From positions 1 to 45,318 of the forward strand of contig JAQXDE010000046.1 in the NCBI GenBank assembly GCA_029251525.1: DNA of 45,318 nt, read 5' to 3'. Made by a program: the position numbers and the translations under genes. Positions within the stretch are counted from its first letter, which is position 1. Every line of letters begins with the position of its first letter. Below, piece by piece: positions 1-8,097 of this stretch. The notes below the pieces were generated by a model. It searched no databases and had not been told where the DNA came from. It saw only the letters and a list, made by a program, of their open reading frames with translations. The stretch is from Saprospiraceae bacterium (GTDB lineage Bacteria > Bacteroidota > Bacteroidia > Chitinophagales > Saprospiraceae).

Positions 1-2
1 CT

Positions 3-692
3 TATTTATACGGGAGCAATGATATGCCCGGCTACACTGCATTTGTTACAGCTCCTGCGGGGGATCCGAATCAGTACCGAAATACTCTAAATTATTTTTA
101 CGGAGAAGAAAATTTGACACGAAAAAAGATGAGGACCTATGCTTTTTTTAACATGCTGACAGATCCATTAAATTTCTACGCAATCAAATCTGTTTTCTAT
201 GATTACATTATTAAGGGCAGAGGGGCAGCAGATATTAAAATGATAAAACTATCTGAAAGATTGAAGTATTTGCCCAGATTTCGCTTCGAGTATACACCCT
301 ACGGACCTGAACTAGTCTATCAAAATTATTTCAAACTTGATTCAAAACTGATTCAATTGAACTTTAGTCATGCTGATGGAAGTTTTGAACCTTCATGGAG
401 GATTTACACAAAAATTTGGAATATTAAAACTTTTGAAAATCTATCATTTAGTCTTTCAGGTCAAATTTGGAATCAGCCGTTAATTGATTTTTTTAAGGGA
501 GATCGTCTTCAACAAAGTCAAGGTTTAGGCTCAGAAATAATCGTAACCACTAATTATGATTTAATTACCAATGAGCATTTACTTGGATTTACAATGCAAG
601 TGGGTTACAAATCAAGTGGTTATTCTTTAGGAGAACAATTGGACAAGGGGCTTGTAGCAAGAGGAGGATTAACCTTTAAATTAGGAAATTAA
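3..692 (+). CDS. 3' part of a barrel-like protein gene (5' end outside window)
   Basis: The reading frame is open from the first bases of the window, so the first ATG at 24 is probably internal and the gene starts upstream. About 230 residues are visible. The first part has hydrophobic stretches (around AFFNMLTDPLNFYAIKSVFY). From about residue 90 the protein turns into short alternating strands rich in aromatic residues and ends in GGLTFKLGN, as outer-membrane beta-barrels do. I do not recognise the family. Its last 60 codons recur as broken copies at 2702-2906 and 17366-17540, and a decayed relative of the gene lies at 41942-42856. This makes it the parent of a small family of relics in this window. 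Function unknown; an outer-membrane site is inferred. Confidence 0.7.
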   Translation, partial: YLYGSNDMPGYTAFVTAPAGDPNQYRNTLNYFYGEENLTRKKMRTYAFFNMLTDPLNFYAIKSVFYDYIIKGRGAADIKMIKLSERLKYLPRFRFEYTPYGPELVYQNYFKLDSKLIQLNFSHADGSFEPSWRIYTKIWNIKTFENLSFSLSGQIWNQPLIDFFKGDRLQQSQGLGSEIIVTTNYDLITNEHLLGFTMQVGYKSSGYSLGEQLDKGLVARGGLTFKLGN

Positions 693-705
693 AGCCAGTA
701 GAGAA

Positions 706-761
706 CAACACCTAAACTACATTAAAACGCAGCTTAGCCTAACCGTTGGCGGTAATTAAAA
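706..761 (+). repeat. Cassette-boundary-like intergenic element, copy 1
   Basis: This element fills most of the gap between the stop at 692 and the ATG at 762. It begins with AACAACACCTAAAC and ends with CTAACCGTTGGCGGTAATTA, two bases before the AAATG start. Closely similar elements lie at 11981-12040, 16092-16152 and 25381-25427. It may act as a 5' leader, but its repeated position between unrelated genes is the main point. Confidence 0.5.
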
Positions 762-1631
762 ATGAAGAAAATAACTCTTGTAATATCAATTTTATTCCCA
801 TTATTTTTATTTGGGCAAACGGATATAATTCAGAAAACAAATTCGATAAAAGATGATACTTACCTTCATCCTATTGATTGTATAACGCCATATACTCTTA
901 AAAAAGGTGAATGGATATATGCTCAATCTTTGCAAACTTTACCATTTCCAAGTTGGGCATTTGTAGGACTCACCGATAAACTTACAGCACAAATCGACTT
1001 GTTACCTTGGATATTTGGGACGTTTTCTGAACTAAAAAAACCGATTCCAAGTATTAATTTTAGGTATAGATTTAATACACAAAAAGGATTAGTGCCGACA
1101 ATAGGAGTTGAAGCAATGTTTGTTCACTTTTGGGATACTCTTCAACGGTTTGAAACCCCTTCCCTAACTATGTGGGAAAATGGATCATATTTTCATTTCA
1201 AACCTAGTATTGGATATCGAATAAAAGATAAATTGGATATTAACTTATCTGTGGGAGTTGATTACATAGGGGAATTAATTATGCAAAAAAATGATTCCTT
1301 GAATTTTCAAACTAAAACATTTACTAATAGCTGGAATCCAAACTTATCCATTGGAATAGATTATAGGCCATCTAATTGGATCAGTTATCATATAGGTTAT
1401 ACTTATGGATCAACCTTTACTTATCTAGAAAACGTTCCAAGAAAAAGGCAATTTAACTATGGGTTTAGAATAGCTCCCTTTTACAAGAATCGTTTTGGAT
1501 TTATACGAAGTATGAGAATTGAACTTGTTGCAATAAACGGCTATTTTTTTGATATTGACGCTAAACAATCATTTCCTATACCAGTATTCCCATTCTTTTA
1601 TTGGCAATGGAAAAATGTTAAGAAAAGGTAA
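762..1631 (+). CDS. Predicted outer-membrane beta-barrel protein
   Basis: A 289-residue protein with a clear signal peptide (MKKITLVISILFPLFLFGQ, cleavage near residue 19). The rest alternates hydrophobic and polar residues with many Tyr, Trp and Phe, for example around residues 85-105, 145-170 and 195-225, which fits 8-12 barrel strands. It ends PFFYWQWKNVKKR, not in the terminal aromatic usual for barrels, so the topology is uncertain. The gene starts right after a repeated intergenic element and is followed 33 bp later by a serine hydrolase on the same strand, so the two may share a transcript. No family assigned. Confidence 0.75.
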   Translation: MKKITLVISILFPLFLFGQTDIIQKTNSIKDDTYLHPIDCITPYTLKKGEWIYAQSLQTLPFPSWAFVGLTDKLTAQIDLLPWIFGTFSELKKPIPSINFRYRFNTQKGLVPTIGVEAMFVHFWDTLQRFETPSLTMWENGSYFHFKPSIGYRIKDKLDINLSVGVDYIGELIMQKNDSLNFQTKTFTNSWNPNLSIGIDYRPSNWISYHIGYTYGSTFTYLENVPRKRQFNYGFRIAPFYKNRFGFIRSMRIELVAINGYFFDIDAKQSFPIPVFPFFYWQWKNVKKR

Positions 1632-1664
1632 ACCAAGTACAAAAACGAAGACTGAAACTAAAAA

Positions 1665-2693
1665 ATGATAAAAAATAAAAAAGCCAAATGGATTGTTAGG
1701 GCATTATTGCTTTTTGGAACAGTAGTTTCAATGTTTTTCGTGCCTTGGATTTTGGTAAAGGCGTGGATTTTACCGCTTCCTGATACTACTCAAGAACAAG
1801 TAGATGAAGCAATTGGACATGGATTTGATGGAATGATAGTTTACGTGGACCAAACTGGGAACCCACCAGCATTTTATACAGGCGGTTGGAAAGACAAAGA
1901 AAAGAAAATACCAGCCGACCCAAAATCATTGTTCAAAATTGCCAGTATTAGTAAGTTATATACCGCTGTAGCAGCGACTAAATTGGTCAAAGAAAAGCGT
2001 TTGTCTTTTGATAAAACACTCAATGATTACTTTCCAGAACTTGGCGGCAGGATTCAAAATGCTGAGGAAATTACCTTAAGGATGATGGTTCAACACCGAT
2101 CTGGTATCCCAAATTTTACGGAAAATCCAGCTTATTGGCAAAACGAACAGGGAAATGACCAGAATGCCTTAGATTTTGCTCTTGACCTACCAGCCAGTTT
2201 TAAACCTAATGGAGGTTATGAATATTCAAATACGAATTATTTATTGCTTCGTAGGATTATGGATGATGTTTTAGGGTATAACCATAATCGATATGTAAAA
2301 GATAATATATTGATTCCCCTAGAGTTGAAAAATACCTTTTTTTCGATTACTGAAGTCGATTTAGATGATGTTATGAGTGGATATTATGTGGGATATGAGG
2401 AAGATTTTAAAGCTCGTGAATATGGGATGTTGGCTACAGCAGAAGATGTGGGCAAGTTCCTGAGAGCTTTAAACGATGGTTCTGTATTTAATGAGGGTGA
2501 ACAAGAAATCTATCCCTACGAATACAACCATGGAGGTTTGGTAGTTGGTTATCAAAGCCTTGCAGAATACCACAAAGATTTAGACGCGGTAGTGGTTCAA
2601 TTTATTAATACCACAGATTTTAATGGTTATGAATGGAACTTATCGGAAATTATAATTAACCGAATTGTAAAAATCATTAAAAAGAAAAACTAG
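1665..2693 (+). CDS. Serine hydrolase, beta-lactamase/penicillin-binding fold
   Basis: A 342-residue protein of the class C beta-lactamase/DD-peptidase family. An N-terminal membrane segment (about residues 10-35) suggests the enzyme is anchored and faces the periplasm. The SxxK motif is S94-I-S-K97, the YxN motif is Y187-S-N189, and the third motif is H289-G-G. All catalytic elements are therefore present. Many relatives act as D-aminopeptidases, esterases or peptidoglycan peptidases rather than as resistance enzymes, and the sequence does not decide between these. The gene lies 33 bp after a barrel-like gene and may be cotranscribed with it. Confidence 0.85.
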   Translation: MIKNKKAKWIVRALLLFGTVVSMFFVPWILVKAWILPLPDTTQEQVDEAIGHGFDGMIVYVDQTGNPPAFYTGGWKDKEKKIPADPKSLFKIASISKLYTAVAATKLVKEKRLSFDKTLNDYFPELGGRIQNAEEITLRMMVQHRSGIPNFTENPAYWQNEQGNDQNALDFALDLPASFKPNGGYEYSNTNYLLLRRIMDDVLGYNHNRYVKDNILIPLELKNTFFSITEVDLDDVMSGYYVGYEEDFKAREYGMLATAEDVGKFLRALNDGSVFNEGEQEIYPYEYNHGGLVVGYQSLAEYHKDLDAVVVQFINTTDFNGYEWNLSEIIINRIVKIIKKKN

Positions 2694-2701
2694 CCACAAC
2701 C

Positions 2702-2906
2702 TCCAACAAAGTCAAGGTTTAGGCTCAGAATTATCCATAACCACTAATAATGATTTAATAACTAATAAGCATATGGTAGGACTTACGATGCAATTAGGTT
2801 ATAAGTCAAGTGGCTACTCTTTAGGAGAATAATTAGATAAGGGGATTATAGTAATAGATAAGGGGATTATAGTAAGAGGAGGACTAACCTTTAAATTGGG
2901 AAATTA
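2702..2906 (+). pseudogene. Duplicated 3' fragment of the barrel-like gene at 3-692
   Basis: The DNA from CAACAAAGTCAAGGTTTAGG to the final TTGGGAAATTAA matches positions 508-692 of the first gene closely, base for base in long runs. The copy starts only a few bases after the stop of the serine hydrolase and has no start codon. An in-frame TAA replaces a Gln-type codon in the GEQLDKG segment. It also carries a 21-bp tandem duplication (AGATAAGGGGATTATAGTA, at 2835 and 2856) that the parent lacks. It is a dead fragment, and it forms the left end of a 2-kb block duplicated at 17366-19403. Confidence 0.8.
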
Positions 2907-2954
2907 AAAGCCAGCGAATAAAAAAAATCTCTCTTCTTGTAGGCTAGTAAGGTG

Positions 2955-3057
2955 TCCAACTTTTAGCATTTGATCCTCTTTTTCTTAATAATTATTCGTG
3001 TACCTTACTTTTCACGCCTAGACGTGAGTCTCCTAATTTGTAATTTCCTTAAATTTG
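2955..3057 (+). promoter_or_regulatory. Conserved leader with hairpin upstream of a propeller gene
   Basis: About 60 bp here match 17582-17651 upstream of the paralogous propeller gene. Both carry TTAGCATTTGA, CTTAATAATTATTCGTG and the palindrome TCACG-N6-CGTGA (here 3012-3027). A TAAATTTG box at 3050-3057 fits the Bacteroidota -7 consensus TAnnTTTG. Conservation of the palindrome in both copies suggests a regulatory site or transcript structure, but shared ancestry of the block could also explain it. Confidence 0.4.
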
Positions 3058-3088
3058 CAGCATTATCTTCAAAAAATGAAAATGAAAA

Positions 3089-4549
3089 ATGAAAAATGTA
3101 TTTTTATTTATCTTGATTTCGCTATCCTCCGTGCCTTCTCTTGCTCAGTCTGTAGATCTTCAGGAAGACCTAACGATAAACAACTTATATGATTCCAGGC
3201 AAGGCTCTTGTGCCTTGGGAGACATTGACAATGATGGAGACCTTGACTTGATAATCACTGGTCCTGACGCGATTTTGACGAACGATAAAACCACCTTATA
3301 CAGCAATGACGGCCAGGGGAATTTCACTGAAATAATTGGAACCGGACTCTCAGCATGGTCGGAGTTCAGTGATATAGCTTTTGCCGATGTTGATGGTGAT
3401 GATGACCAAGATCTTTTGATCACCGGAAGAGATGGCAGTCCAAATTTTTACGCCAACTTCTATTTGAATGATGGGAGCGGTAATTACACTTTATCTCCCA
3501 GCGTCCCTTTTGAGCCATCCATAGAGGGAGATCTTGAATTTGAAGATGTGGATAATGATGGAGACCAGGATCTTTTTATGTGTGGGTATGCAGAGGATAG
3601 CTCTGGGAGTCCTTTTATATTTTCAAAACTGTACCTCAACTCTGACTCCGGTGTTTTTACTGAGGTCACATCAACTCCATTTATAGAAGGCACGTCCGCA
3701 GCTTTTCTTGATATGGATAACGATAACGACATGGATCTGATTGTTTCGGGATCTACTAATAACAATGGTGTAATGACCACCCTATACGAAAATGATGGCA
3801 CTGGAAACTTCAGCCTAGTAAATAATACACCTTTCACCGGAGTTAAATTCAGTGATATTTCTACTGGTGACTCAGATGGTGATGGCGATACGGACATTCT
3901 ATTGAATGGCATGGATAGTTCTTTCCAAAATATCTGCGAACTATATCTTAACGATAGCGCCGGCTCGTTCAACTTGCTTACAGGAACCCCATTTCTAGCT
4001 GCACAATTGGGGACAGTTGACTTTGCGGATTTTGACAACGACAATGATCTGGATGTTTTTGTAACCGGCTCTCTTGGAGGACAGAATGTGGCAGCACACA
4101 TTTACGAAAATCAGGGAAATAACAATTTCAACCTGGTAGACTCACTAGTACAAGTTTACAATTCTACCACTGCTATCGGAGATATAGATGGCGATAACGA
4201 TCTTGATATGATCGTTACTGGTATTGGAAATTTACCAAGCACTCCAGATCCTTTTAAGCCAAGAGTCTATAAAAACATGCTTGCAACCACTTCAATTGAA
4301 ATGGTACATGAAGAGGCGCACGATAACATTTTATTATACCCTAATCCTTCGGAAGGAATTATTAATATTCAGATTGACAACACAATTGGTACTTCAATCA
4401 AAATTTATAATACAATTGGTGAAATGGTATTTTCGGAGGACAGTTTGAACCCAAATATCCAAATTAAATTAAATCAACCGCCAGGAATGTATGCGGTAGT
4501 TTCTAAAACCAACAGTTCAACTTCTACATTAAGATTGATTATAAAATAG
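3089..4549 (+). CDS. T9SS-secreted VCBS/FG-GAP seven-bladed propeller protein, copy A
   Basis: A 486-residue exported protein. The signal peptide ends near SLAQ (residue 20). Seven repeats of about 55 residues follow, each with an Asp-rich calcium-binding loop of the DxDxDGDxD type, such as DIDNDGDLDLIITG. Seven repeats fit one seven-bladed propeller of the integrin/FG-GAP kind. From about residue 415 comes a T9SS type A sorting domain starting LLYPNPSEG and ending in a basic tail, so the product should be secreted or held on the surface. Three ATG triplets stand close together (3076, 3082, 3089); only 3089 is in frame with the signal peptide. Its close paralogue is at 17715-19160. Ligand unknown; adhesion or surface binding is inferred. 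Confidence 0.9.
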   Translation: MKNVFLFILISLSSVPSLAQSVDLQEDLTINNLYDSRQGSCALGDIDNDGDLDLIITGPDAILTNDKTTLYSNDGQGNFTEIIGTGLSAWSEFSDIAFADVDGDDDQDLLITGRDGSPNFYANFYLNDGSGNYTLSPSVPFEPSIEGDLEFEDVDNDGDQDLFMCGYAEDSSGSPFIFSKLYLNSDSGVFTEVTSTPFIEGTSAAFLDMDNDNDMDLIVSGSTNNNGVMTTLYENDGTGNFSLVNNTPFTGVKFSDISTGDSDGDGDTDILLNGMDSSFQNICELYLNDSAGSFNLLTGTPFLAAQLGTVDFADFDNDNDLDVFVTGSLGGQNVAAHIYENQGNNNFNLVDSLVQVYNSTTAIGDIDGDNDLDMIVTGIGNLPSTPDPFKPRVYKNMLATTSIEMVHEEAHDNILLYPNPSEGIINIQIDNTIGTSIKIYNTIGEMVFSEDSLNPNIQIKLNQPPGMYAVVSKTNSSTSTLRLIIK

Positions 4550-4598
4550 TACCGAATTACCCTCAGTGTACACAGCATTATATTTATAGAAAAGATAA

Positions 4599-4626
4599 GA
4601 CCGTTGAGCATAATTAATTAATTGAA
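4599..4626 (+). repeat. Boundary-like motif after propeller copy A
   Basis: The sequence AAGACCGTTGAGCATAATTA matches the right end of the intergenic element (CCGTTRGC-N3-AATTA). The equivalent place after copy B (19206-19235) reads AAGACCGTTGGTTAAAATCA, so the motif was part of the duplicated block. Confidence 0.35.
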
Positions 4627-4650
4627 ATAATAAACAAACAAACTCAAAGC

Positions 4651-4785
4651 ATGTTGAACTAGAATTTAATGTCAATTATTCCGCAAAGTTAATTAATTAG
4701 TAACAGTCAATTACTTGCTCAGCCAGATTTAGAATGGGAAAAGAACTAGGTGGATCAGAATCGGATAGAGCTAGGGAAATAAATC
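4651..4785 (+). pseudogene. 5' stub of a propeller gene like 19266-20819
   Basis: The DNA matches the first 45 codons or so of the gene at 19266, including CAGATTTAGAATGGGAAAAG and GATCAGAATCGGATAGAGCTA. The frame is broken: the ATG at 4651 is followed by a TAG two codons later, further stops follow, and the match ends near 4785. The stub stands in the same position relative to propeller copy A as the intact gene does to copy B, so the whole two-gene block was duplicated and this gene was then lost. Confidence 0.8.
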
Positions 4786-5002
4786 AATAATAATTTGAAA
4801 AATAGAAGTAAGGGTTATTTATAAAATATAAAGACACCATTACTCAGATGCTAGAAAAAAACAGTTACTGTCTAATTTGTATTTTGTAACAGAAACTAGA
4901 AAGTACGACAGCCAACAATGTACAAACGGCCATAGTATCCTCCATTCGATTGGCTCGGTTTATTATACACTGAATATTAACTACAAACAGAAGAAAATAA
5001 TT
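4786..5002 (+). other. Leader region of the RCC1-type gene
   Basis: An AT-rich stretch. The coding frame of the next gene stays open back to 4877, but the added 42 residues look unlike a secreted N-terminus. I see no RNA structure or clear promoter here. Confidence 0.3.
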
Positions 5003-6421
5003 ATGACCTACAAAAAAATCCTCCTTCTAATTACAGCTTCACTTTTTTTCCTCGATACATTTTCTCAAACTACTTGGACAAAAGTTGATGGTGGGACTGA
5101 ATTCTCCATTGCCCTTAAATCTGATAGCACGCTTTGGGCATGGGGGAATAATGGAAATGGTCAACTTGGCATTAATAATACGACAACTCAGTTAACACCA
5201 GTTCAAATTGGATCTGATACTGATTGGAAAGAATTTTCGGCTGGAGCTTTTCATTGCTTAGCAATAAAATCAGACGGTACGTTATGGGCATGGGGACTAA
5301 ATGGAAATGGGCAATTAGGTGATGAATCCCTTACTCAAAAAATTATCCCTACTCAAATAGGATCTAATACTGACTGGAAATCAATTGATGCAGGACAAGC
5401 ACATACACTTGCCATAAAAACAGACGGGACTTTATGGACTTGGGGACTTAACATCAATGGGCAATTAGGCTTAGGTAACACATCAGATCAAAACGCACCT
5501 GTCCAAATAGGAACAGCCACTAATTGGTTGACTGTTTCTGGAGGAGGAGGACATTCCCTTGCTATTAGAACAGATAGTACTTTGTGGGCTTGGGGAGCTA
5601 ATGGAAATGGTCAGGTTGGAAATGGAACAATCGTCCAAGAAACAGCACCAACTCAAGTTGGAACTAATTCTGATTGGATTGAAATATCAGCAGGTTTTGA
5701 ATTTTCAATCGGAAGAAGAAATGATAACTCAATTTGGACATGGGGATTTAATGGCAACGGACAATTAGGCGATGGCTCTTTAACTCAGCAAAATTCTCCA
5801 TTACAAATTGGCATTGGAAATGAATGGGGCAAAATTGCAGCAGGTTCATCTTATGCTTTCGCAATTGAAATTGACAGTACGCTATATGGTTGGGGTTTTA
5901 ACGGTGCTGGGCAATTAGGCAATGGAGGTACTGTTCAACAAAACTCCATTATTCAAATAGGAACTTCAACTGATTGGTGTGATATTTCAGGAGCAGAGGG
6001 AACAATTAGTGGCTTTGTTATAGGCACCCATAGTTTGGGCTTAAAAGGAACAAAAAATATAATTTGTTCTTCCGGCTCAAATTATATTGGTCAACTCGGC
6101 GATGATACAACTAATGACACCCAAACATTTACTTGTAATACAGGTGAAATTAGTGTCGGATTACAAAATGTACCAATTGCTTTTGACCCTATTCAAGTTT
6201 ATCCTAATCCTTCTTTTGGTTATTTTAACATCAAACTTAATGATTCAGAATTTCATCAATATGATTTAAATATATATAGTTCTATTGGCCAACTTGTCCT
6301 CTCAAAAAAGATCACTACATCAGATTTCAGTATTGATTTACAAGAAAATACAAAAGGCATTTATTACTTGAAGTTTGAAAATAAACAAACAGTCATTACC
6401 AAGAAAATTTTGATACAATAA
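5003..6421 (+). CDS. T9SS-secreted RCC1-type seven-bladed propeller protein
   Basis: I place the start at ATG 5003, because it gives a proper signal peptide (MTYKKILLLITASLFFLDTFSQ); an upstream ATG at 4877 in frame would bury it. The 472-residue product has seven repeats of about 50 residues with the RCC1 signature, for example LWAWGNNGNGQLG and HTLAIKTDGTLWTWG. The seventh is degenerate. Seven RCC1 units make one propeller. A T9SS sorting domain follows from about residue 400 (VYPNPSFGYFNIKL), ending in TKKILIQ. The product is probably surface-exposed or released. RCC1 repeats in bacteria bind varied partners, so the ligand cannot be named. The gene sits between a propeller stub and an esterase. 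Confidence 0.88.
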   Translation: MTYKKILLLITASLFFLDTFSQTTWTKVDGGTEFSIALKSDSTLWAWGNNGNGQLGINNTTTQLTPVQIGSDTDWKEFSAGAFHCLAIKSDGTLWAWGLNGNGQLGDESLTQKIIPTQIGSNTDWKSIDAGQAHTLAIKTDGTLWTWGLNINGQLGLGNTSDQNAPVQIGTATNWLTVSGGGGHSLAIRTDSTLWAWGANGNGQVGNGTIVQETAPTQVGTNSDWIEISAGFEFSIGRRNDNSIWTWGFNGNGQLGDGSLTQQNSPLQIGIGNEWGKIAAGSSYAFAIEIDSTLYGWGFNGAGQLGNGGTVQQNSIIQIGTSTDWCDISGAEGTISGFVIGTHSLGLKGTKNIICSSGSNYIGQLGDDTTNDTQTFTCNTGEISVGLQNVPIAFDPIQVYPNPSFGYFNIKLNDSEFHQYDLNIYSSIGQLVLSKKITTSDFSIDLQENTKGIYYLKFENKQTVITKKILIQ

Positions 6422-6485
6422 AAAATAATAGTTATCACAAAATATCAAATCATTGCTTCCTTCTTGATACTACGACACTATAAAT

Positions 6486-6507
6486 GGCACGTTAGCGGTA
6501 ATTAAAC
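6486..6507 (+). repeat. Boundary-like motif, right end
   Basis: GGCACGTTAGCGGTAATTAAAC repeats the right-end motif seen at 742-761 almost exactly (CGTTRGCGGTAATTAAA). It lies 52 bp before the esterase start. Confidence 0.45.
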
Positions 6508-6558
6508 CTTTACAAGAAATCAAAGTCTAAAAATGAAATTTACTTAAAATAATTTCAT

Positions 6559-7623
6559 ATGCCCAAAGGAATTTACCTAACAATTTTCGCAATTTTATTA
6601 TTCACAACATGTAATAAAGATGAACCATTTGCACCAAAAAATGGAAAACCAATAGTTAAGGCTGAATCTTTTTATTCGGTTTTAAAAAATGAAAATATAA
6701 CATATGCCGATGGACTAAGTCATGATGAATCAAGCACTTCCTCTTTTCCAATACCTCTAAAATTAGATGTATACTTTCCCAACAATAATTCTACCAATAG
6801 ACCAGTTTTTATGTTTATTCATGGTGGTGGATTTACTGGAGGATTTAAACATAAACCTGAAATTGTAGATATGGCCAATTATTATGCTTCAAGAGGTTGG
6901 GTTTTTATTTCCATAGATTATAGAACAACAGAGGAATTAGGTATTATACAAGGAATGACCCCAGAGGAATTATTGATATACTACAGAGGAATTGCACCGC
7001 AAGAATGGATTGAGTATGCTTTACAAGGAGCACAGACACAAAGTCAGGTTATGCAAGCCATTGCTATGTACCTAGCCCAAAGGGATGCAAAAGCAGCTCT
7101 TCGCTGGATTGTAGCTAACTCAAATACCTATAACGTAAATACAGATTTTATTACAGTAGGAGGAGCTTCGGCTGGAGCAATTACAACCATTGCCTTAGGA
7201 ATTTCAAATCAAGAAGATTTTAGAAGCGAAATTACCATTAGCGATGACCCTACACTTGCCACTACAAACTTAAATGAAACTTATAAGGTAAGAAGTATGG
7301 TTTATTTCTGGGGTTCAAACATAAAATTAGATGTTTTTGAGGCGGTTTATGAATTGAATCAATATGACAGATATGACCTCAATGATCCTGAATTGTTCAT
7401 GGGACATGGAACTGCACAGGATTTTGTTACGCCCTATGATGAAGCACTTGAACTGCAAGGCATTTTTGACTCTTTGGACATTCACAACAAACTAGTGACT
7501 CTGCTACAACCGAATGGTAACCCCGCGGGACATGGAGCTTGGGATGCCATAGTTGACGAAAAAGGCTTATCAGAATTAACATTTGACTTTTTAATTGAGA
7601 GACAAAATTTGAGTGTCGAATAG
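6559..7623 (+). CDS. Lipoprotein alpha/beta hydrolase (carboxylesterase type)
   Basis: A 354-residue enzyme with a lipoprotein signal (LLFTTC, lipidated Cys18), so it should be membrane-anchored. The oxyanion-hole motif is HGGG at 88-91 and the nucleophile elbow is G-A-S204-A-G. The likely catalytic His is H325 in GHGAW. This set matches the hormone-sensitive-lipase/carboxylesterase branch of the alpha/beta hydrolases. The inserted segment around residues 127-175 is Gln-rich and probably forms the lid. The substrate cannot be named; esters of cell-wall or dietary polymers are possible. Spacing on both sides is large, so it is probably transcribed alone. Confidence 0.85.
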   Translation: MPKGIYLTIFAILLFTTCNKDEPFAPKNGKPIVKAESFYSVLKNENITYADGLSHDESSTSSFPIPLKLDVYFPNNNSTNRPVFMFIHGGGFTGGFKHKPEIVDMANYYASRGWVFISIDYRTTEELGIIQGMTPEELLIYYRGIAPQEWIEYALQGAQTQSQVMQAIAMYLAQRDAKAALRWIVANSNTYNVNTDFITVGGASAGAITTIALGISNQEDFRSEITISDDPTLATTNLNETYKVRSMVYFWGSNIKLDVFEAVYELNQYDRYDLNDPELFMGHGTAQDFVTPYDEALELQGIFDSLDIHNKLVTLLQPNGNPAGHGAWDAIVDEKGLSELTFDFLIERQNLSVE

Positions 7624-8097
7624 ACAACTAGCGACAACAACGTGAATGAGTTAATACTCTCTAATAACCACACTACGAATATACTAACAGTTATTACCAA
7701 GTAAAAAAATGAAAATCATCCCTTCAAAAAAAACATGGAAAATCTTTAGAATAAATAAGTTATAAAAATAATTCAGCGAATAAAAAACGAAGATTTATAA
7801 GAAATTTCAAAATTTGAATTTTAACATTAAAACTAATCCTTTAACTTTTATCACCTAAGTAATGTAAATCCATAGCAGGACAAAACAATGCAAATGAGAA
7901 ATAAAATTTTCGTACTTTATTAAACAAACCTTGTGCTGTCAATGTAATTATGCTCATTTTACCATTCTTTGGATTTGTTGATAGAACCACTACCATTCTC
8001 TTTGGCCTTGGCATAACTCTTCTACTTTAAAGAAGATAGTGGGAAATCTTGCTCAATGGTAAAAATCTATATTGTTAAGGTATTCGGATAACTGTTT
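7624..8097. other. Intergenic, no gene seen
   Basis: AT-rich DNA with stops in all frames. The start (GCGACAACAACGTGAATGAG, 7632-7651) resembles the left end of the boundary element. Only very short reading frames follow. Confidence 0.35.

Noticed and set aside
706-761. Calling the intergenic element a true integron attC site
   Set aside because: The right end (GTTRGCS) does not match the canonical GTTRRRY core, a long imperfect stem is not evident, and there is no integron integrase in the window. It is reported only as a cassette-boundary-like element.
3484-4101. Long minus-strand frame over the VCBS propeller gene (and similar ones at 3160-3423, 17786-17998 and 18245-18589)
   Set aside because: The Ser/Pro-rich translation is the mirror of the Asp-Gly-Asp repeats on the plus strand. 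It has no start signal, no domain and lies wholly inside a clear gene.
5003-6421. Start of the RCC1-type gene at ATG 4877
   Set aside because: The extra 42 residues would precede an obvious signal peptide that begins at 5003. The inner start gives a normal secreted protein.
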